8,021 bases of DNA from Bacillota bacterium (lineage in GTDB: Bacteria; Bacillota; Clostridia; Lachnospirales; Lachnospiraceae). The first letter of the stretch is position 1. Each line of letters starts with the position of its first letter. Below the pieces are notes generated by a model, which searched no databases, had not been told where the DNA came from, and was given only the letters and a program-made list of their open reading frames with translations. Both the position numbers and the translations under genes were made by a program. The stretch spans positions 1-8,021 of the forward strand of contig JAEYRR010000156.1 in assembly GCA_023435505.1 (NCBI GenBank), given 5' to 3'. Shown here one piece after another: positions 1 to 6,092 of the stretch.

Positions 1-1509
1 TTGGAAATGAAAAATATACACAAAAGCTTTCCCGGAGTACTTGCGTTGCAGGGCGTTGATTTCACACTTTGTGAGGGTGAAATACATGCACTAATGGGCG
101 AGAACGGAGCAGGAAAATCAACATTAATTAAGGTCTTGACTGGAGTATATGAGAAAAACGAAGGTCATATTTATCTAAAGGGGTTGGAGAAAGAAGCAGT
201 CATACATTCTCCGCAGGACGCACAGAATCTTGGTATTAGTACGGTGTATCAGGAAATAACCTTATGTCCAAACCTTTCAGTTGCTGAAAATATGTATATT
301 GGCCGTACAAAAGGAATAGGGCAGAGCTGGAAAAAAATGAATGCTGATGCCGACCGCATATTAAAATCTCTTGATATACCTGTAAAATCGAACCAACAGC
401 TTTCTAGCTGTTCATTGGCAATTCAACAAATGGTGGCAATTGCGCGTGCAATAGATATGGATTGTAAAGTACTTATTCTGGATGAACCAACTTCCTCTCT
501 TGATGAACAGGAGGTTGCAAAACTTTTCAATTTGATGCGAGATCTGAAGAAACGAGGCGTTGGTATTATTTTTGTTACTCATTTTCTCGATCAGGTATAT
601 GAAGTAAGTGATAAAATTACCGTTTTGCGTGATGGCAAACTGGTAGGTGAATATGAAATCAAGGATCTAACAAGAGTTCAGCTGGTATCTAAGATGCTTG
701 GCAAGGAATTGGATGATTTATCAGATATTAAGGAAGAAAGTCATGTGTATGATAAAGAGGATCGCTCGACGGTTGTATTTGAAGCTAAAGAACTTCAAAG
801 TAATGCGGGAATCAAACCATTTGACTTTTTTATCAAAAAGGGAGAAGTTAACGGATTTACAGGTTTGTTAGGCTCAGGCCGAAGTGAATGCGTCCGTGCT
901 ATATTTGGAGCCGATCGTGTTATTCATGGTACTATTATGAAACATGGTAAAAAGATTAGGATAACAAAGCCTATACAAGCTATGAAGAATGGCATTGCTT
1001 ATCTTCCTGAGGATCGTAAAGCGGATGGTATAATCGGTGATCTCTCTGTTCGTCAGAATATTATATTGGCATTACAGGTTCATAAAGGCTTCTTTAAACC
1101 ATTAAGTAGAGCTGAGGCAAATAAATTTGCAGATGATTACATTAAATTATTGGATATCAAGACTGCTTCCGCGGATACACTTGTGAAATCTCTTTCAGGT
1201 GGAAATCAGCAGAAAGTAATTCTTGCTAGATGGCTTCTTACGAATCCAGAGTATTTAATCTTGGATGAACCTACAAGAGGTATTGATGTCGGAACGAAGA
1301 TTGAGATTCAAAAGCTTGTACTTAAACTTGCATCAGAAGGAATGAGTATTACCTTTATTTCCTCGGAAACAGATGAAATGCTTCGTACCTGTTCCAGACT
1401 AATTGTCATGAGAGATCGGCAGGTTGTTGGAGAGCTTACAGAGGAAGATCTGACCCAGAATAAGATTATGAGTACAATTGCGGGAGGTGACAGTGAGCAT
1501 GCTAAATAA
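1..1509 (+). CDS. ytfR: Sugar ABC transporter ATP-binding protein, YtfR-like (5' end outside window)
   Basis: This is the cytoplasmic energising subunit of a carbohydrate importer, with two ATPase domains in one chain. Counting from the first codon in the window, domain 1 has Walker A GENGAGKST at 33-41, Q-loop Gln84, a degenerate signature around 134-143, Walker B ending ILDEPTSSL at 159-167, and H-loop His194. Domain 2 has the degenerate P-loop usual for sugar importers (GLLGSGRSE, 288-296), signature LSGGNQQK at 398-405, Walker B ILDEPTRGIDV at 420-430, and ISSE in place of the H-loop His. The stretch FVTHFLDQVY followed by SDKITVLRDG matches E. coli YtfR (galactofuranose importer) as I remember it. 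The TTG at base 1 could start translation, but it fits better as an internal Leu (LEMKNIHKSFPG), since family members have a few more residues before this point. About 500 aa are present, so little is missing. The binding-protein gene is expected just upstream. Family is near certain; the substrate is inferred. Confidence 0.93.
   Translation: MEMKNIHKSFPGVLALQGVDFTLCEGEIHALMGENGAGKSTLIKVLTGVYEKNEGHIYLKGLEKEAVIHSPQDAQNLGISTVYQEITLCPNLSVAENMYIGRTKGIGQSWKKMNADADRILKSLDIPVKSNQQLSSCSLAIQQMVAIARAIDMDCKVLILDEPTSSLDEQEVAKLFNLMRDLKKRGVGIIFVTHFLDQVYEVSDKITVLRDGKLVGEYEIKDLTRVQLVSKMLGKELDDLSDIKEESHVYDKEDRSTVVFEAKELQSNAGIKPFDFFIKKGEVNGFTGLLGSGRSECVRAIFGADRVIHGTIMKHGKKIRITKPIQAMKNGIAYLPEDRKADGIIGDLSVRQNIILALQVHKGFFKPLSRAEANKFADDYIKLLDIKTASADTLVKSLSGGNQQKVILARWLLTNPEYLILDEPTRGIDVGTKIEIQKLVLKLASEGMSITFISSETDEMLRTCSRLIVMRDRQVVGELTEEDLTQNKIMSTIAGGDSEHAK
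1482..1488 (+). promoter_or_regulatory. Ribosome binding site for the first permease, inside ytfR
   Basis: GGGAGGT lies in the last codons of the ATPase gene, ten bases before ATG 1499. It favours ATG 1499 over the upstream in-frame TTG (1478) and GTG (1493). TTG 1478 would have this site inside its own coding sequence, and GTG 1493 would leave only four bases between site and start. The position implies translational coupling of ATPase and permease. Confidence 0.75.
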
Positions 1510-2572
1510 TTTGAAGAGATTTACTCACCATCAGGTATTTATCCCTATTGTTTCTTTGGTGTTGCTGGCTATATTTAACCTGATTGTTGATCCTTCTTTC
1601 TTTTTAATTGAAATAGGGAAAAATAGTGCAGGTAATCCGGTTTTATCAGGAAGTTTGGTTGGAGTGTTGGACTTTGGTTCAGAACTAGCAATTTTGGCGA
1701 TCGGTATGACTTTAGTAACTGCAGCTTGCGGTGGTCAGGATATCAGTGTAGGCGCCACAATGGCAATCAGTGGAAGCGTAATACTTCGTGTCCTTTGTGG
1801 AACTGAGTCTCAGCCTTCCGCTTTACATGCACCAATTATTGTGGCCATTTTAATTGCCTTTGTTGTAGCCATGTTATTTGGTACCTTTAATGGAGTCCTG
1901 GTAGCCTGCTTTAAGATTCAGCCGATGGTAGCAACCTTGATTCTCTTTACTGCAGGTCGTTCTATTGCAGCTTGGATCAATAATAATCAGTTACCTGTAA
2001 TCAGTACCAATTGTTCAGAAACATTTTTGTATTTTGGAAACTCGATACCGGGAATTGCAGTTGCTACTCCAATTTTTATTGTAGTTGCCTGTCTGATTAT
2101 AACCGCCCTTGTATTAAAGTTTACAAACCTTGGTTTATATACACAATCAGTCGGAATCAACGAGAAATCCTCAAGATTAAATGGTATTAACCCTACCTTT
2201 ATTAAGATATTAGCATTTGTTATTCTTGGATTATGTGTTGCGATAGCTAGCTTAGTTAAAGTAAGCCGTTTAGGCTCCATGAACTATTCAACTTTTGCAA
2301 AGGATATTGAAATGGACGCTATCTTAGCCGTTGCTCTAGGTGGCAATGCACTAGGTGGTGGTAAATTCAGTATAACCGGTTCCGTCTTAGGCGCTTATGT
2401 AATTCAGTTTTTATCTACTACATTATACAGGATGAAGGTAAGTTCAGAAGCACTTGCAGCATATAAAGCAGTAGTAGTTATTATCTTGGTTGTGTTAAGT
2501 GCACCTACAGTAAGTGAATGGTTCTCGAAAACTTGGAAAAAAGGTAAGACACGTAGGAAGGGGGCTGCTTAA
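1499..2572 (+). CDS. ytfT: Sugar ABC transporter permease, YtfT-like
   Basis: This is an integral membrane permease of the RbsC/AraH/YtfT family (BPD_transp_2 type). It should form half of the translocation channel and contact the YtfR-like ATPase. From ATG 1499 it is 357 aa. The conserved core IGMTLVTAACGGQDISVG is at residues 68-85, then FNGVLVACFKIQPMVATLIL at 130-149, the cytoplasmic loop VGINEKSSRLNGIN at 218-231, and EMDAILAVALGGNALGGGKF at 271-290. The usual pattern in this family is TGGIDLSVG; here it reads CGGQDISVG, with Gln for the usual Ile. Many hydrophobic segments are visible, and a basic tail (KKGKTRRKG) ends the protein. Its start overlaps the ATPase stop by 11 bases, and the second permease begins one base after its stop, so the three genes are almost certainly cotranscribed. 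The YtfT assignment rests on recalled similarity and on the ATPase-permease-permease order of ytfR-ytfT-yjfF; the transported sugar is not shown. Confidence 0.92.
   Translation: MLNNLKRFTHHQVFIPIVSLVLLAIFNLIVDPSFFLIEIGKNSAGNPVLSGSLVGVLDFGSELAILAIGMTLVTAACGGQDISVGATMAISGSVILRVLCGTESQPSALHAPIIVAILIAFVVAMLFGTFNGVLVACFKIQPMVATLILFTAGRSIAAWINNNQLPVISTNCSETFLYFGNSIPGIAVATPIFIVVACLIITALVLKFTNLGLYTQSVGINEKSSRLNGINPTFIKILAFVILGLCVAIASLVKVSRLGSMNYSTFAKDIEMDAILAVALGGNALGGGKFSITGSVLGAYVIQFLSTTLYRMKVSSEALAAYKAVVVIILVVLSAPTVSEWFSKTWKKGKTRRKGAA
2556..2564 (+). promoter_or_regulatory. Ribosome binding site for the second permease
   Basis: GGAAGGGGG, within the last codons of the first permease, ends nine bases before ATG 2574. 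It decides the start at 2574 over the in-frame ATG at 2514, which would overlap the upstream gene by about 59 bases and add 20 strongly basic residues with no family counterpart. Confidence 0.7.
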
Positions 2573-2573
2573 T

Positions 2574-3602
2574 ATGAAGGTATCTCAAAAATTTAAAAGA
2601 ATGTCAGATACGAGCCTTCTTCTGACGATTACCATAGTAGTCTTCTTTATTATGTATATTGGCGCTATTGTTTTTCAAGGTAAGGGCTTCTTAAAACCAC
2701 AGACCTTCATGAACATCCTAAATGGTAATGCGGCGCTAATCATTGTATCCTGTGGCATGAGCCTTGTTATGATCACGGGAGGAATTGATATTTCTGTTGG
2801 TGGTGTAACCGCACTGGTTACTATGTGCTGCGCTGTTTACTTAGATTTTGGTGGTGGGAATGTATTCGTATCACTTATCATTGCGCTTGGTATCGGTCTT
2901 GCATTTGGTTTGGTACAAGGATATTTAATAGCATATCTAGATATACAGCCGTTCATCGTTACGTTGGCGGGTATGTTTTTTGCACGAGGCATGACCACAA
3001 TTGTACATACAGATCCATTTAATGTTGCGAATAAGTCTTTTGTTGCATTAAAGGATACCCGTATCACAGTTCCGGGGCTTGGCTCTGTAAACAAGAAAGG
3101 TATTTATGTGGATGCCTACATTGAGATTGGCGTTGTTGTAGCAATATTGATTGTAGTAATTATCTTCTGTCTACTTCGTTGGACAAAACGAGGACGTCAT
3201 TTTTACGCAGTTGGTGGTAACCATCAGAGTGCGTTAATGCTTGGTATTAATGTAAAGAAAACTAAATTCTTATCATATGTAATATGTGGGCTTTTAGCTG
3301 GTATAGCTGGATATGTATATTTCCTTCATGTAGGTTCAGGTGCAGCTACCAATGCATCGGGAATGGAAATGAATGCAATCGCCTCGTCTATTATAGGTGG
3401 AACACTTTTAACAGGTGGTGTTGGTAATCCAGTCGGTACCTTATTTGGTGTGCTATCCTTAAGTACAATTCAGAACATAGTTTCTTCAGCCGGACTTGAT
3501 GAAGCATGGTGGACCGGTATTACCATTGCAGCTATGTTATGTCTTTTCTTAGTGATACAGAGTATTGTAATGGTATTCAAAAAAAGAACTCTCTCAAGTT
3601 AA
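2574..3602 (+). CDS. yjfF: Sugar ABC transporter permease, YjfF-like
   Basis: This is the second membrane permease of the same importer, expected to pair with the YtfT-like subunit as a heterodimer. It is 342 aa from ATG 2574. Residues 60-76 carry the family core CGMSLVMITGGIDISVG. DIQPFIVTLAGMFFARGM is at 123-140, the cytoplasmic coupling loop YAVGGNHQSALMLGIN at 211-226, and MNAIASSIIGGTLLTGGVG followed by PVGTLFGV at 266-293. The TLAGMFF-RG block, the IGGTLLTGGVG-x-x-x-GTLFGV block and the AWWT near residue 311 are close to E. coli YjfF as I recall it, which separates it from the RbsC or XylH types. About eight or more hydrophobic segments are visible. It is the last gene of the operon, and a hairpin terminator starts 40 bases after its stop. 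Having two different permeases rather than one homodimeric permease is the feature that most favours a YtfQRT-YjfF-type system. Galactofuranose as substrate is only an analogy. Confidence 0.92.
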   Translation: MKVSQKFKRMSDTSLLLTITIVVFFIMYIGAIVFQGKGFLKPQTFMNILNGNAALIIVSCGMSLVMITGGIDISVGGVTALVTMCCAVYLDFGGGNVFVSLIIALGIGLAFGLVQGYLIAYLDIQPFIVTLAGMFFARGMTTIVHTDPFNVANKSFVALKDTRITVPGLGSVNKKGIYVDAYIEIGVVVAILIVVIIFCLLRWTKRGRHFYAVGGNHQSALMLGINVKKTKFLSYVICGLLAGIAGYVYFLHVGSGAATNASGMEMNAIASSIIGGTLLTGGVGNPVGTLFGVLSLSTIQNIVSSAGLDEAWWTGITIAAMLCLFLVIQSIVMVFKKRTLSS

Positions 3603-3642
3603 AAATGGGGCAACCCAGACTTTCATATCGTCCCCCTCTATA

Positions 3643-3678
3643 AATCCCTATGACGTTTGCCATAGGGATTATTTATTG
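3643..3678 (+). terminator. Intrinsic terminator of the sugar ABC operon
   Basis: A perfect 10-bp stem AATCCCTATG / CATAGGGATT (3643-3652 with 3661-3670) has an 8-base loop and is followed by the T-rich ATTTATTG. It lies 40 bases after the last permease stop and before the Hsp20 promoter. The T-tract is interrupted by A, so termination may be incomplete. Confidence 0.75.
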
Positions 3679-3714
3679 TTCACAAAAGTTTCACAATTTA
3701 ATAGCACTCAATAC

Positions 3715-3743
3715 TTGACAGAGAAAATATAATGTTATATAAC
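3715..3743 (+). promoter_or_regulatory. Sigma-A promoter of the Hsp20 gene
   Basis: A perfect -35 TTGACA (3715-3720), a 17-base spacer and -10 TATAAC (3738-3743) are present. Transcription would begin near 3750, giving a leader of about 50 bases. The strong housekeeping-type promoter suggests that heat control, if present, acts through a repressor or through the leader rather than through an alternative sigma factor. Confidence 0.8.
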
Positions 3744-3752
3744 ATATATAAC
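3734..3752 (+). promoter_or_regulatory. Palindrome and direct repeat over the -10: possible operator
   Basis: GTTATATAAC (3734-3743) is a perfect 10-bp palindrome containing the -10. TATATAAC occurs twice in tandem, at 3736-3743 and 3745-3752, so the whole stretch also reads as GTTATAT-N5-ATATAAC. The position is ideal for a repressor blocking RNA polymerase. AT-rich palindromes arise easily by chance, and I recognise no specific regulator. Confidence 0.4.
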
Positions 3753-3764
3753 AGATGTAACTAC

Positions 3765-3800
3765 AAATCAATTTTAAAGTGTTATAAGGAGGAATGATTT
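3765..3800 (+). promoter_or_regulatory. Possible fourU-like RNA thermometer over the Hsp20 ribosome binding site
   Basis: In the leader RNA, AAATC (3765-3769) can pair with GATTT (3796-3800), and ATTTT (3771-3775) can pair with GGAAT (3791-3795). This gives about 10 bp with one bulged A (3770) and two G-U pairs. The last two G of the SD sequence AAGGAGG (3786-3792) and all bases up to the ATG are in the stem; the rest of the SD is in a 15-base loop. A weak, A-U-rich helix with a UUUU run facing the SD resembles fourU thermometers known for other small heat-shock genes. This is inference from hand pairing only. Confidence 0.4.
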
Positions 3801-4223
3801 ATGATGAGTTTAGTACCTTCATTTTTTGGAGAAATGGATCAGATGTTTGATGATATGTTCAATTTCAATGGCTTCGGCAACAGAATGATGAATACAGACG
3901 TAAAAGAATCAGAAAATCATTACCAGATTGAAATTGAACTACCTGGCTTTAACAGAGAGGATATTCGTGCAGATCTTAAGGATGGTTATTTAACCATATC
4001 TGCTGAACGTAACGAAGAGAATGAGAAGAAGGACCGTAAGGGTAATTATATCCGTCGTGAGAGACGCTATGGTAACTGCTCTAGGAGCTTCTTTGTAGGG
4101 AAAGAAATTACTGAGGAAGACATTAAGGCCAACTTTAAAAATGGCATCTTAACCTTAATGGTTCCTAAGAAGGAACCAAACAAAGAAGTTGAACAAAAGA
4201 AATATATAGCGATCGAAGGATAA
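3801..4223 (+). CDS. hsp20: Small heat-shock protein, Hsp20 / alpha-crystallin family
   Basis: This is an ATP-independent holdase that binds unfolding proteins in the cytoplasm and keeps them refoldable by DnaK and GroEL. Its 140 aa are typical for the family. A short N-terminal region rich in Met and Phe (1-30) precedes the alpha-crystallin domain (about 31-123). That domain contains ELPGFNREDI (46-55), RRERRYGNCSRSFFVG (85-100) and the hallmark NGILTLMVPKKE (114-125). The C-terminal I-x-I motif that docks subunits in the oligomer is present as IAI (136-138). AAGGAGG (3786-3792) lies eight bases before ATG 3801; ATG 3804 is a close alternative start. It stands alone, with its own promoter and a hairpin after the stop. 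It resembles Hsp18 of clostridia in size and domain layout. Regulation may involve the palindrome at the promoter, a CIRCE-like half site or a leader hairpin. Confidence 0.96.
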   Translation: MMSLVPSFFGEMDQMFDDMFNFNGFGNRMMNTDVKESENHYQIEIELPGFNREDIRADLKDGYLTISAERNEENEKKDRKGNYIRRERRYGNCSRSFFVGKEITEEDIKANFKNGILTLMVPKKEPNKEVEQKKYIAIEG

Positions 4224-4241
4224 TATAAATAAACTGAGGGA

Positions 4242-4277
4242 GGCAGGGTTGCAAGTGATTGTACCCTGCCATTTACT
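4242..4277 (+). terminator. Hairpin terminator after the Hsp20 gene
   Basis: GGCAGGGT (4242-4249) pairs perfectly with ACCCTGCC (4263-4270) around a 13-base loop, 18 bases after the stop codon. The following ATTTACT is only weakly T-rich, so it may work poorly or act mainly to stabilise the 3' end. Confidence 0.6.
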
Positions 4278-4320
4278 ATACTAATAATATGTTACAGTTT
4301 ATTAAATCTTTCGAGATATC

Positions 4321-4348
4321 TTGCTATTTTTGATTAATATAGTAAAAT
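4321..4348 (+). promoter_or_regulatory. Candidate promoter for the lipoprotein gene
   Basis: TTGCTA (4321-4326), a 16-base spacer and TAAAAT (4343-4348) lie about 70 bases before ATG 4419. Each box is an imperfect match to the sigma-A consensus, and the region is AT-rich throughout, so other placements are possible. Confidence 0.35.
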
Positions 4349-4418
4349 TGGATTAGGAGAGAACAGTAGCAAGAAATAACAGCAATAAGATATTGTGATT
4401 ACGGAGGAGAAGGGAATA

Positions 4419-5249
4419 ATGAAAAAGTGGATTAGTATTTTAGTAATGACAAGCTTGTTCTGTTCGTTAGTAGCATGTTCATCGAATAAAGAAACATCAA
4501 CTGAAATAACAGTACGGACAGCCCTACCAACCGCCAAACCATCTGATTTACCTAAGGAGAATTCTATTTCTAATAAAGATGATCTCTATACCAATACTTG
4601 GTATGGAGTAGGTATTTATAATCGTTGTACAATGGCAACAAAAAGAGATGGTAATAGCTTGACAGTACAGGTTACGTGGGGAAATTCTGCTTCGTCCACG
4701 TATCAATATGATTTCTCTGGTATTTTGAAAGACGATGTATTAAACTATGCAAATTTGGTAGAAAAAGAAGTTATCAGTGATGAAAAGAATAAGATTTCAG
4801 AGGAAATAATTAATCAGGATTTGTCTGGGCAAATTTTCTTTCATAATAACATGGCTTTTTGGAATAATACTGGACAGAGTGTGATTTTAGCTACTGACGA
4901 TGAATACATACAAGATGCCACAATCATAGGCTATACAGGAGCCTATGGAAGTTTAGGCTTATACCAACATGTAACCATGGATTTTAATCAGAAGGAATCG
5001 CAGGTTTCGGGTACTATATACTGGAGTGATTCAGCATCCGAACAGTACCAATATTCGTTTGGTGGGACTATCGATGGGGATCAAGCAATCCTAAACAATA
5101 TAAAGACTACGCTGGTTACGAATAAAGAGGATGGAAGCAAGGAAGAGAAAGTTTTATCAGAGAATGGTTCAGGTACTATTTATTTCTCAAAGAATTTTAT
5201 TACAGTTATGAGTGATCAGGAAGATTTTGTGATACCATTTATAAAATAA
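4419..5249 (+). CDS. Exported lipoprotein of unknown function with two related halves
   Basis: It is 276 aa from ATG 4419, chosen because GGAGGAG (4403-4409) sits nine bases upstream and the signal peptide then starts correctly; an in-frame GTG at 4395 would place this site inside the gene. Residues 1-20 form a lipoprotein signal: KK, a hydrophobic core, then LVAC with Cys20 as the lipid-anchored residue. A Ser/Thr/Pro-rich linker runs to about residue 58. Two similar segments follow, about 60-157 and 171-274. VTWGNSASSTYQYDFSGIL (85-103) matches IYWSDSASEQYQYSFGGTI (200-218), and DLSGQIFF (134-141) matches NGSGTIYF (249-256). Each looks like a beta-rich unit ending in a short strand (SVIL, FVIP). 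I do not recognise the family. The protein should sit on the outer face of the membrane. It is a single-gene unit bounded by hairpins, so neighbours give no functional clue. A binding role is possible but not shown. Confidence 0.85.
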   Translation: MKKWISILVMTSLFCSLVACSSNKETSTEITVRTALPTAKPSDLPKENSISNKDDLYTNTWYGVGIYNRCTMATKRDGNSLTVQVTWGNSASSTYQYDFSGILKDDVLNYANLVEKEVISDEKNKISEEIINQDLSGQIFFHNNMAFWNNTGQSVILATDDEYIQDATIIGYTGAYGSLGLYQHVTMDFNQKESQVSGTIYWSDSASEQYQYSFGGTIDGDQAILNNIKTTLVTNKEDGSKEEKVLSENGSGTIYFSKNFITVMSDQEDFVIPFIK

Positions 5250-5270
5250 AGATAATTTATAAATTACAGG

Positions 5271-5311
5271 AAAGGACAAGATCCGATATCTAAACGGATC
5301 CTGTCCTTTTT
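5271..5311 (+). terminator. Strong intrinsic terminator of the lipoprotein gene, between convergent genes
   Basis: AAAGGACA (5271-5278) pairs with TGTCCTTT (5302-5309), and GATCCG (5280-5285) with CGGATC (5295-5300). One A-C mismatch separates the two helices, the loop is 9 bases, and TTTTT runs to 5311. It begins 21 bases after the lipoprotein stop. It could also stop minus-strand transcription from thiT, whose stop is at 5338, but the minus-side T-tract is short. Confidence 0.85.
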
Positions 5312-5337
5312 GATAAGATACATATGATAACTTTGTT

Positions 5338-6018
5338 CTACATTTCTAGCGCCATTTTCTTTATACGGCCTATAGAAACACTTACAGCAGGTATGGTTAG
5401 TACAATTAGCGTTAATACAGCTTCCGCCCCCAAGTATGCACCATTATATAGCAGGGAGTAGATTGGAGCTGCCATATTCCAATCGGCAGCATAAGCACCG
5501 AAGAATATCATGCCTGATAGAAAAGAAAAGAAATATCTGCCAAGAACACCAAGAATATAGCCTTTAATTAAGCCGTGTTTGCTATTGCAAAAGATTCCGG
5601 AAAGTCCAAGGGCACCAAAGGCAAAGATATAATCGACCATAATTTGAGGAATGGTGATAATGTAAGGGTCCACAATTAGTTGAAGTACGCCATAGGAAAT
5701 GGAAGCAGTAAGGCCAGCGCCAAGTCCATATAGATATCCAACTAGACAGATAAAAAACATACTGAACAAGGTAATAGAACCACCCATAGGCAGATGAAAC
5801 AATTTCAGCATAGAAGTTACCATGGCAATGGCAATCGCCATGGCTGAAAAGACAAGTTGTTTAGTGTCAACTCTCTTTGTGTTTCTTTGACGGAATAGGA
5901 AAAAGCCAATAGAGAAGATTAGTAGCATAAGAGCAACCAAGGCCACATAACCTAAGGCTGTTAACTCATAATAGTTTCCCCATTCTTGGTCAACAATGTA
6001 CTTTGCAAAAATAGACAT
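5338..6018 (-). CDS. thiT: Thiamine ECF transporter substrate-binding S component, ThiT (YuaJ) family
   Basis: This is the membrane S component that captures thiamine (vitamin B1) outside the cell and hands it to a shared ECF energising module (EcfA, EcfA', EcfT) encoded elsewhere. It is 226 aa from ATG 6018, chosen because AAAGGAGG lies seven bases upstream; an in-frame ATG at 6063 would put that site inside the gene. One extra N-terminal membrane helix (about 21-42) and a basic loop come first. The S-component core of about six helices then runs from residue 53 to 218. Family landmarks are LPMGGSITLFSM (76-87), IMVDYIFAFGALGLSGIF (126-143), RYFFSFLSGMIFFGAYA (161-177) and IYSLLYNGAYL (186-196). 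Tyr187 and Asn192 match the pyrimidine-contacting Tyr and Asn of characterised ThiT proteins as I recall them. The usual His of R-Y-x-x-H is Ser165 here. The TPP riboswitch in its leader strongly supports a thiamine role. Confidence 0.93.
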   Translation of the reverse strand: MSIFAKYIVDQEWGNYYELTALGYVALVALMLLIFSIGFFLFRQRNTKRVDTKQLVFSAMAIAIAMVTSMLKLFHLPMGGSITLFSMFFICLVGYLYGLGAGLTASISYGVLQLIVDPYIITIPQIMVDYIFAFGALGLSGIFCNSKHGLIKGYILGVLGRYFFSFLSGMIFFGAYAADWNMAAPIYSLLYNGAYLGAEAVLTLIVLTIPAVSVSIGRIKKMALEM

Positions 6019-6054
6019 AAAAAAACCTCCTTTGATTGTACGCGAGGAGGGAGC
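6019..6054 (-). promoter_or_regulatory. thiT expression platform: SD-sequestering hairpin with a 7-U tail
   Basis: Read on the minus strand, CCTCCT (6050-6045) can pair with AGGAGG (6031-6026), the thiT Shine-Dalgarno, across a 13-base loop. Seven T (6025-6019) follow, then ATG at 6018. The hairpin would hide the ribosome site and could also act as a weak terminator. An alternative pairing of GCTCCC (6054-6049) with GGGAGC (6172-6167) in the 5' arm of the TPP aptamer is mutually exclusive with it. Pairings were found by hand. Confidence 0.65.
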
Positions 6055-6092
6055 AATAATCATTACTATGTAGTTGATCTATGTAATGAATA

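Noticed and set aside
1987..2280. Minus-strand open frame inside the first permease
   Set aside because: It is a shadow of the strongly supported permease, with no SD and no recognisable product.
2825..3094. Small open frames on both strands inside the second permease
   Set aside because: They are shadows within a conserved coding region, without a ribosome site or family features.
3607..3635. GGGG ... CCCC pairing after the last permease
   Set aside because: Only four base pairs with a large loop; the 10-bp hairpin at 3643-3670 is the better terminator.
3681..3800. CtsR operator for the Hsp20 gene
   Set aside because: No tandem GGTCAAA heptads are present in the promoter region.
4272..4346. 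Inverted repeat TTTACTATA ... TATAGTAAA (4272-4280 and 4338-4346)
   Set aside because: Nine AT-rich bases 57 apart, next to a normal hairpin and a promoter-like region; easily due to chance.
4334..4537. Minus-strand 67-codon frame over the lipoprotein start
   Set aside because: It overlaps the lipoprotein signal peptide and its SD on the other strand; there is no SD for it and its hydrophobic stretch mirrors AT-rich DNA.
6019..6063. A 15-residue N-terminal extension of ThiT from ATG 6063
   Set aside because: It would translate through the expression platform and the SD; ATG 6018 has an ideal SD spacing and starts with a natural N-terminus.
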